Of a stretch of 64,000 nt of DNA, positions 58,733-64,000 are shown piece by piece (the first letter of the stretch is position 1; each line of letters begins with the position of its first letter). The position numbers and the translations under genes are program-made. The stretch comes from an uncultured Clostridia bacterium (lineage in GTDB: Bacteria > Bacillota > Clostridia > Oscillospirales > Ruminococcaceae), in NCBI GenBank assembly GCA_947383835.1, contig CANDEV010000005.1, positions 124,001-188,000 of the forward strand, given 5' to 3'. The notes below the pieces were generated by a model, which ran no database searches, was not told the DNA's origin, and saw nothing but the letters and a program-made list of their open reading frames with translations.

Positions 58733-61363
58733 ATGCAGTGGACAGGATTAAACGACCTTAGAGAAAAATATCTTTCATTTTTTGAAAGCAAAAATCACAC
58801 AAGAATGGCAAGTGCGTCCCTTATACCTCACGGGGACAACAGCTTGCTGCTTATCAACAGCGGCATGGCTCCGCTGAAAAAATTCTTTTTGGGACAGGAA
58901 ACTCCTCCCAATGTAAGAGTTACAACGTGTCAGAAATGTATCCGTACTCCCGACATTGAGCGTGTGGGCAAGACCGCCCGTCACGGCACATATTTTGAAA
59001 TGTTGGGCAACTTCTCATTCGGCGACTACTTCAAAAAAGAAGCAATTGCGTGGGCTTGGGAATTTCTTACGGGTGTTTTGGAAATCCCCGCGGACAGGCT
59101 TTGGATAACCGTCTTTGAAAGCGATGACGAGGCGGAGCAGATTTGGATGAACGACATAGGCGTGCCAAAAGATAGAATAAAACGTCTCGGCAAAGCCGAC
59201 AACTTTTGGGAACACGGCAGCGGTCCCTGCGGACCATGCTCCGAAATACATTTCGACAGGGGAGAAAGCTACGGTCCCTTTGAAAGCTTTGAACAGGCAA
59301 GCGACTGCGACCGTATCATAGAGATATGGAATTTGGTATTCTCCCAGTTTGACAGCGACGGCAACGGCAATTACGCCGAAATGGCGCACAAGAATATTGA
59401 CACGGGTATGGGTCTTGAAAGACTTGCCTGTGCAATGCAGGGCGTGGACAACCTTTTTGAGGTGGACACCGTTCAAAATATCATGAAGCACATCAGCAAA
59501 ATTGCCGGCGTTGAATACAAGGCGGACGAGAAAAAGGACGTTTCCCTCCGCGTAATTACCGATCATATCAGAAGCACTACCTTTATGGTTGGGGACGGCG
59601 TAACTCCCTCAAACAACGGCAGGGGCTATGTTCTGCGCCGTCTTTTGAGACGTGCGGCACGTCATGGCAGACTTTTGGGAATTACCAAGCCTTTCCTTTA
59701 TGAAGTTGTGGATACGGTAATTGCTGAAAATGCCGCCGCTTACCCCGAATTGGAGGAGCGTAAGGCATACATTAAAAAGCTTATCAGAAGCGAGGAGGAA
59801 ACCTTTGCCAAAACAATTGACAAGGGAATGGAAATCCTTACCGAAAAAATTGATGCGGTACTCAAAAATGGCGGTAAAACCTTAAGCGGCGATGATGCGT
59901 TCCTGCTCAGCGATACCTACGGTTTTCCCATTGATTTGACCATAGAAATTGCAGAGGAAAAGGACATTGAGGTCGATACCGAAAGGTACACCGAGTGCCT
60001 TAACGAGCAGAAGAAAAAGGCTCGTGAGGATCACGATGCAAAGTCGGGTTCGTCCTGGGAGGACGGTACTCTTGCCGTTGGCTGTGAAGTAACTGACTTT
60101 ACAGGCTATTCCTCAATGGAGGAACAGGCGAAAGTCCTTGCAATATTTGTGGACGGCGAAAGCGTAGAGACCGCAAACGACGGAGACGAAGCTGTAATAG
60201 TCCTTGATAAAACGCCTTTCTATGCGGAAAGCGGCGGACAGGTGGGCGACACGGGCGTTATCAGCGGGGCAATGACAGCCTTTGAGGTGTCCGATACAAA
60301 GAAGATACACAGCGGTCATTTTCTTCATTTCGGAACGGCACAGGGTACTGTTTCTGTGGGCGACAGCGTAACGGCAGCTGTTGACAAGCAAAGACGCGCT
60401 TCGATCATGCGCAACCATACTGCGGCTCACTTGCTTCAGGCGGCTCTGCGAAAGGTTCTTGGCGACCACGTTCATCAGGCGGGACAGCTTGTTGACGGCG
60501 AGAGAGTCCGTTTTGACTTCTCACATTTTGAGGCTGTAACTCCCGACGAGCTTAAAGAAATTGAGGGAATTGTCAACAAAAACATTTTGGACGCAATAAA
60601 CGTCACCATGACCGAAATGCCCATAGACGAAGCAAGAAAGCTTGGCGCAATGGCTCTGTTCGGTGAAAAATACGGCGACGTTGTACGTGTTGTGGACGTT
60701 AAGGAAACTTCAATAGAATTTTGCGGCGGAACTCATATCGACAACACCTCAAAAATCGGACTTTTCAAGATCGTTTCGGAAAATTCCGTTGCGGCAGGCG
60801 TAAGACGTATCGAGGCTGTAACTGGTTCGGGAGTGCTTACTCTTATCGACGATTATAAGGATATTATTTCCAAATCTGCACAGGCTGTAAAAGCGCCAAA
60901 CGCTGCGGAGCTTGTAACACGCTGCGGAGTTATTGCCGGCGAAGTCAAGACACTTGAAAAAGAGGTTGCAGACCTTAAAGGCAAAATTGCCGCTTCACAG
61001 CTTGATGCGCTCTTTAACAGCGCGGTCACTGTCGGCTCTGTTCAAGTTATCACCGCAGTTTTGGAGGACACAGCTCCCGACGTGCTTAGAGCAATGGGTG
61101 ATAAGATAAAGGACAAGTCCGCAAATGCCGTTGCAGTAATTGCAGCGGTAAACGGTACAAGCGGCTCTATAATATGCGTATGCGGCAAGGAAGCTGTTTC
61201 TGCTGGAGCGCACGCAGGGAAGATAGTCCAAAAGGTTTCCGCTCTTACGGGGGGAAAAGGCGGCGGACGTCCCGACAGCGCAATGTCAGGAATGGGCGAC
61301 ACCGCAAAGGCTAAGGAAGCTATTGCGGCGGCAAGCGGCATAGTTGCTGAATTTGTTAAATAA
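58733..61363 (+). CDS. alaS: Alanyl-tRNA synthetase
   Basis: 876 residues, the standard length. Class II catalytic domain with FFESKNHTRMASASLIPHGDNSLLLINSGMAPLKK and GCGPCSEIHFDRG-like GPCGPCSEIHFDRG; the editing domain has MRNHTAAHLLQAALR (HxxxH) and CGGTHIDNTS (CxxxH). A C-Ala domain with the glycine-rich GGKGGGRPDSAMSG tail ends the protein. AAAGGAAG is 10 bases before the start. The 54-bp gap upstream is too short for a T-box. Confidence 0.98.
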   Translation: MQWTGLNDLREKYLSFFESKNHTRMASASLIPHGDNSLLLINSGMAPLKKFFLGQETPPNVRVTTCQKCIRTPDIERVGKTARHGTYFEMLGNFSFGDYFKKEAIAWAWEFLTGVLEIPADRLWITVFESDDEAEQIWMNDIGVPKDRIKRLGKADNFWEHGSGPCGPCSEIHFDRGESYGPFESFEQASDCDRIIEIWNLVFSQFDSDGNGNYAEMAHKNIDTGMGLERLACAMQGVDNLFEVDTVQNIMKHISKIAGVEYKADEKKDVSLRVITDHIRSTTFMVGDGVTPSNNGRGYVLRRLLRRAARHGRLLGITKPFLYEVVDTVIAENAAAYPELEERKAYIKKLIRSEEETFAKTIDKGMEILTEKIDAVLKNGGKTLSGDDAFLLSDTYGFPIDLTIEIAEEKDIEVDTERYTECLNEQKKKAREDHDAKSGSSWEDGTLAVGCEVTDFTGYSSMEEQAKVLAIFVDGESVETANDGDEAVIVLDKTPFYAESGGQVGDTGVISGAMTAFEVSDTKKIHSGHFLHFGTAQGTVSVGDSVTAAVDKQRRASIMRNHTAAHLLQAALRKVLGDHVHQAGQLVDGERVRFDFSHFEAVTPDELKEIEGIVNKNILDAINVTMTEMPIDEARKLGAMALFGEKYGDVVRVVDVKETSIEFCGGTHIDNTSKIGLFKIVSENSVAAGVRRIEAVTGSGVLTLIDDYKDIISKSAQAVKAPNAAELVTRCGVIAGEVKTLEKEVADLKGKIAASQLDALFNSAVTVGSVQVITAVLEDTAPDVLRAMGDKIKDKSANAVAVIAAVNGTSGSIICVCGKEAVSAGAHAGKIVQKVSALTGGKGGGRPDSAMSGMGDTAKAKEAIAAASGIVAEFVK

Positions 61364-61385
61364 TTACAATTAAGGAGAATTTGCA

Positions 61386-61730
61386 ATGGAAGATTGTCTT
61401 TTCTGTAAAATCATAGCCGGCGAGATACCAAGCGCAAAGGTGTATGAAGACGAATTTGTCTACGCCTTTAAGGACATTAACCCTCTTGCTCCCGTTCATA
61501 TTTTAGTAGTTCCCAAAAATCACATTTCGGGAGCAAACGAGATAACTGCGGAAAATTCCGCAGTAGTCTCAAAAATTTTTGAAGCTGCGGCTAAGATCGC
61601 CAAGGAGCAGGGAATTGCCGAGGACGGTTTCAGAATCGTCACAAACTACGGTGAAAACGGCTGTCAGAGCGTTAAACATCTGCATTTTCATATTTTGGGC
61701 GGCAGAAAGCTTGACGTTACAATGGGTTAA
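61386..61730 (+). CDS. HIT-family protein
   Basis: 114 residues. The HIT motif is HLHFHILGG (HxHxHxx) near residue 100, and DCLFCKIIAGEIPSAKVYEDE at the N-terminus includes the CxxC. HIT hydrolases of the HinT type act on adenosine 5'-monophosphoramidates or on other nucleotide conjugates. Length and motifs are typical of HinT. AAGGAG is at good distance. Confidence 0.95.
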   Translation: MEDCLFCKIIAGEIPSAKVYEDEFVYAFKDINPLAPVHILVVPKNHISGANEITAENSAVVSKIFEAAAKIAKEQGIAEDGFRIVTNYGENGCQSVKHLHFHILGGRKLDVTMG

Positions 61731-61749
61731 TTGAAAGGGCTGGATTAAA

Positions 61750-63849
61750 ATGGTGCGGAAAATGGCTTATATAGGCTCGTCCTATTTGATTGGGCTGTTT
61801 TTCGCATCATTTTTAGATATTGGAGCAAATATACTTGCCTCTGTTTCGGCAATTGTTGTTTCCGTAACGGTATTGATTTTGTTCGGGAGAAAGTCGGTTA
61901 AAGTTTCCGTATGTATTATCAGTGCAGCCTTTGCAATGCTTCTGTACGGCTTGTACGATTGCTTTGTGTACAGAAATATTGTTAAGTACGACGGCTGCGA
62001 GGTAGAGATAAACGGCGTTATAACTGACTACAGCGAATACGGCGGAGATAAAACCGCATACACAGTAAAAGGTGTGATCAACGGTGATGTTACAGCGGCG
62101 GTAAGCTGCTACACAAACAGTACCTATGCTGAAATAGGCGACAGCGTAACGATCCGCGGAACTGCCGCAATGCTGAAAAACAGTTACACCTTTCCTGCCA
62201 AGGACTACTATAAGGCAAAGGGGATATTTCTGCGTATAAACAAGGTCAAAAACTTTGAATACACGTCCAGCAAGGGCTTTTCCGCAAAGCGGACTTTGTA
62301 CGCTTATCGAGATAAAATAATAGGAGTTATCGGCAGTAATATGAATACCGACGGCAAGGCGGTCATGGAAGCAATGCTTTTCGGCGACAAATCAGAGCTT
62401 GAAAGCTCGCAGAAAACTCTTATGTACCGCGCGGGAATAGGTCACCTTATGGCTGTTTCGGGAGTACATCTTTCGGTGGTTTGTTCATTTTTCTGGATAT
62501 TCCTTTCACGGCTGCCATTTAACAAATATTTACGCTTCGGGCTTTTGTTGGTACCTATGCTATGCTTCACGGCAATGGCGGGGTTTTCCAATTCGGTGAT
62601 CAGGTCGGCGGTGATGATGACAATTGTTTACGGCGCAAGCCTTTTCAGACGGCGTGCGGACGTTTTCAATTCCCTGGGAATATCTGTAATAATTCTTACG
62701 ATATTAACGCCCTTTGCCGTTCGGGACGCTTCATTTCTGCTTTCAGTGGGCGGTGTTTTTGCCATAGGCGTTGCCGCTCCCGCGATTATCAGAGTGATAG
62801 AGCAAAAGCGTGAGCTTGGAAATTTCACAAAGTCGATAGTTACTTCGGTCTGCGTGACGTTAATGATTTTCCCCGTAACAATACTGTTTTTTGATGAAGT
62901 TTCGGTAATGTCGCCGCTTTCGAACCTGCTGCTGATGCCGCTTTGCGAGCTTATACTTGTGGGCGGGATAATCGTTGCCCTAACCGGCGGAGTATCTGTT
63001 ATTGCCGTTCCTGTGCTTAAAATCTGCGAAGCATTATGCGGCATGGTACTTATGGTCTCAAAATTTATCGGCAGGCTGCACTTTTCCTACATTCCGCTTG
63101 GCAGCGATTTTGTAAAGCTTTCCGCGGCATTTTCGGTAATTCTGGTCGCCGCGTTATTTTTGATGACAAGAAAAGCGGAGATAACGGCGGCAGCGGCGGC
63201 GGTTGTTCTGATGTTTGCAATTGTTTCGGTAAATCTGTACAGGCTTGTTTCGACGGACGTATCCGCCGCGGTTTTTCGGGACGGAAGCAGCGCCGCCGCA
63301 GTCGTACATTACGGCAAATCCGCGTCGATCATAGACTTTGACGGAGGGGGAGCTGCTTCATCTGCTGTAAAGTATCTTAACAGGAACGGTATTTACAAAA
63401 TTGATTGCCTTATCTTAAATTCCGGAGCAAACACGTCCCTGCCCATATACAATGAAGCCTTGGAGCTTTTTGACTTGTCGGCGGTAATGCTTCCGGAAAG
63501 GGATAAATCTCTCGCTGCGGGCGACTGTTACTTTTATAATGACAGTCAGTATTTCGACGCTTCGGACTGCACAATATATTTTTACAATGAAAGCGTAATA
63601 AAAATCAGGTGCAGAGACAATGACATAATATTTTATACCGCCGATTCGGAATACGATTTTCCCGACAGCTGCTCAGCCGCTGTAAGATACGACGGGACAA
63701 GCAGCGATATTGACCCCGACTGCGGAATTATAGCGGTTATGAACGAAAAGGGCGAAGCCGTAGCGGTAAAGGACAGAACAGTCTATATCGGCGAAAACGT
63801 AAGGATAACTGTGAACGGCAATGGAGCGATAAGCTCCGAAGCTTTGTAA
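61750..63849 (+). CDS. comEC: ComEC/Rec2-related membrane protein
   Basis: 699 residues. An N-terminal DUF4131/OB-like region (about residues 60-170: VEINGVITDYSEYGGDKTAYTV) and then the Competence domain with MLFGDKSELESSQKTLMYRAGIGHLMAVSGVHLSV, many hydrophobic helices and NSVIRSAVMM. ComEC forms the DNA-uptake channel. The C-terminal 180 residues retain the position of the metallo-beta-lactamase domain but the HxHxDH motif is absent: the corresponding segment reads CLILNSGANTSLPI. The protein is thus shortened or degenerate at that end compared with Bacillus ComEC. holA follows, as is usual. Confidence 0.9.
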   Translation: MVRKMAYIGSSYLIGLFFASFLDIGANILASVSAIVVSVTVLILFGRKSVKVSVCIISAAFAMLLYGLYDCFVYRNIVKYDGCEVEINGVITDYSEYGGDKTAYTVKGVINGDVTAAVSCYTNSTYAEIGDSVTIRGTAAMLKNSYTFPAKDYYKAKGIFLRINKVKNFEYTSSKGFSAKRTLYAYRDKIIGVIGSNMNTDGKAVMEAMLFGDKSELESSQKTLMYRAGIGHLMAVSGVHLSVVCSFFWIFLSRLPFNKYLRFGLLLVPMLCFTAMAGFSNSVIRSAVMMTIVYGASLFRRRADVFNSLGISVIILTILTPFAVRDASFLLSVGGVFAIGVAAPAIIRVIEQKRELGNFTKSIVTSVCVTLMIFPVTILFFDEVSVMSPLSNLLLMPLCELILVGGIIVALTGGVSVIAVPVLKICEALCGMVLMVSKFIGRLHFSYIPLGSDFVKLSAAFSVILVAALFLMTRKAEITAAAAAVVLMFAIVSVNLYRLVSTDVSAAVFRDGSSAAAVVHYGKSASIIDFDGGGAASSAVKYLNRNGIYKIDCLILNSGANTSLPIYNEALELFDLSAVMLPERDKSLAAGDCYFYNDSQYFDASDCTIYFYNESVIKIRCRDNDIIFYTADSEYDFPDSCSAAVRYDGTSSDIDPDCGIIAVMNEKGEAVAVKDRTVYIGENVRITVNGNGAISSEAL

Positions 63850-63866
63850 TGAAAGGAATGAAAGCA

Positions 63867-64000
63867 GTGGCTGCTGTAACGGAAAACGATTTAAAAACCG
63901 CCATAAAAAACCGTCAGTTTAAAAATGCGTACTACTTTTACGGCAAGGATATATCTGCAATTGAAGCTTATACAAAAAATCTTGTTTCAAGAATTGTCGA
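63867..64000 (+). CDS. holA: DNA polymerase III delta subunit, N-terminal part
   Basis: The frame runs off the window, leaving 44 residues: MAAVTENDLKTAIKNRQF, then YYFYGKDISAIEAYTKNLV, which fits the nucleotide-binding N-terminal motif of HolA. A GTG at 63867 nine bases after AAAGGA is chosen; in-frame ATGs at 63849 and 63858 are alternatives too close to the ribosome binding site. HolA loads the beta clamp. comEC-holA is a common Firmicutes order. Confidence 0.8.
   Translation, partial: MAAVTENDLKTAIKNRQFKNAYYFYGKDISAIEAYTKNLVSRIV

Noticed and set aside
1..64000. CRISPR array or anti-phage island
   Set aside because: No direct repeats with regular spacers were seen. The Xre/SLOG pair, the AraC genes and the P-loop kinase lack recognised effector partners.

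Overview
The window reads as chromosomal DNA of a Gram-positive Clostridia, most likely an Oscillospiraceae / Ruminococcus-like anaerobe. The reasons are the hprK-PHP-murB-rapZ-whiA-dnaE-pfkA order, the uvrB/uvrA, rpsO-pnp and rpsB-tsf blocks, a Mini-III RNase, HPr kinase, a YlmC/YmxH-type protein, GGAGG ribosome binding sites, TTGACA-17-TATAAT promoters and T-tailed hairpin terminators. Nearly all of it is core genome. I see no phage, integrase, transposase, CRISPR array or rRNA, and one tRNA.

Layout. 1-4.2 kb: end of a ketopantoate-reductase-like gene, xylA, then a divergent GntR / zinc-ribbon / ABC ATPase / permease operon with an autoregulatory-looking operator. 4.2-11.2 kb (minus): radC, uvrB, a YD-repeat-like lipoprotein and uvrA. 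11.4-18.3 kb (plus): RluA-type pseudouridine synthase, PHP phosphoesterase, an Arg/Ser-rich unknown, malic enzyme, a TSCPD protein, a YdcF-like protein and a polysaccharide deacetylase lipoprotein. 18.3-31.4 kb (minus): a long core block from hprK through murB, rapZ, whiA, dnaE and pfkA to a folate ECF transporter gene carrying a tetrahydrofolate-type riboswitch. 31.4-46 kb (plus): proC, a SpoIIM-like and a YesL-like membrane protein, rpsO, pnp, recD2, comF, mreB, a divergent signal peptidase II-like protein, ylmC, rpsB, a P-loop kinase, tsf and an alpha/beta hydrolase. 46-53.8 kb: mostly minus-strand accessory genes (ApgM, two AraC/GyrI-type regulators, a SLOG protein facing an Xre repressor, a SulP transporter, a radical SAM protein, a GNAT). 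54-64 kb: tRNA-Ser(GGA), then obg, Nudix, Mini-III RNase, MBL hydrolase, yebC, alaS, HIT, comEC and the start of holA.

The genes serve DNA repair and replication (uvrAB, radC, dnaE, recD2, holA), RNA maturation and translation (rluA, rpsO, pnp, rpsB, tsf, mrnC, obg, alaS, tRNA-Ser), central carbon metabolism and its control (xylA, pfkA, apgM, malic enzyme, hprK, rapZ), the cell envelope (murB, mreB, deacetylase, lspA-like) and DNA uptake (comF, comEC).

The most useful observations are: the folate riboswitch; a Mini-III RNase frame with no ATG/GTG/TTG start except inside its catalytic motif and a well-placed AUA; two genes whose Shine-Dalgarno lies in the 3' arm of a hairpin; a ~160-bp hairpin element with a solo end elsewhere; an ~82-bp repeat present twice in opposite orientation, once abutting tRNA-Ser; a ComEC whose C-terminal domain lost its metal ligands; a divergent LspA-like protein; and an Xre/SLOG divergent pair with a cluster of operator half-sites. 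I did not find a convincing new multi-gene system. All coordinates and motifs were read by eye.
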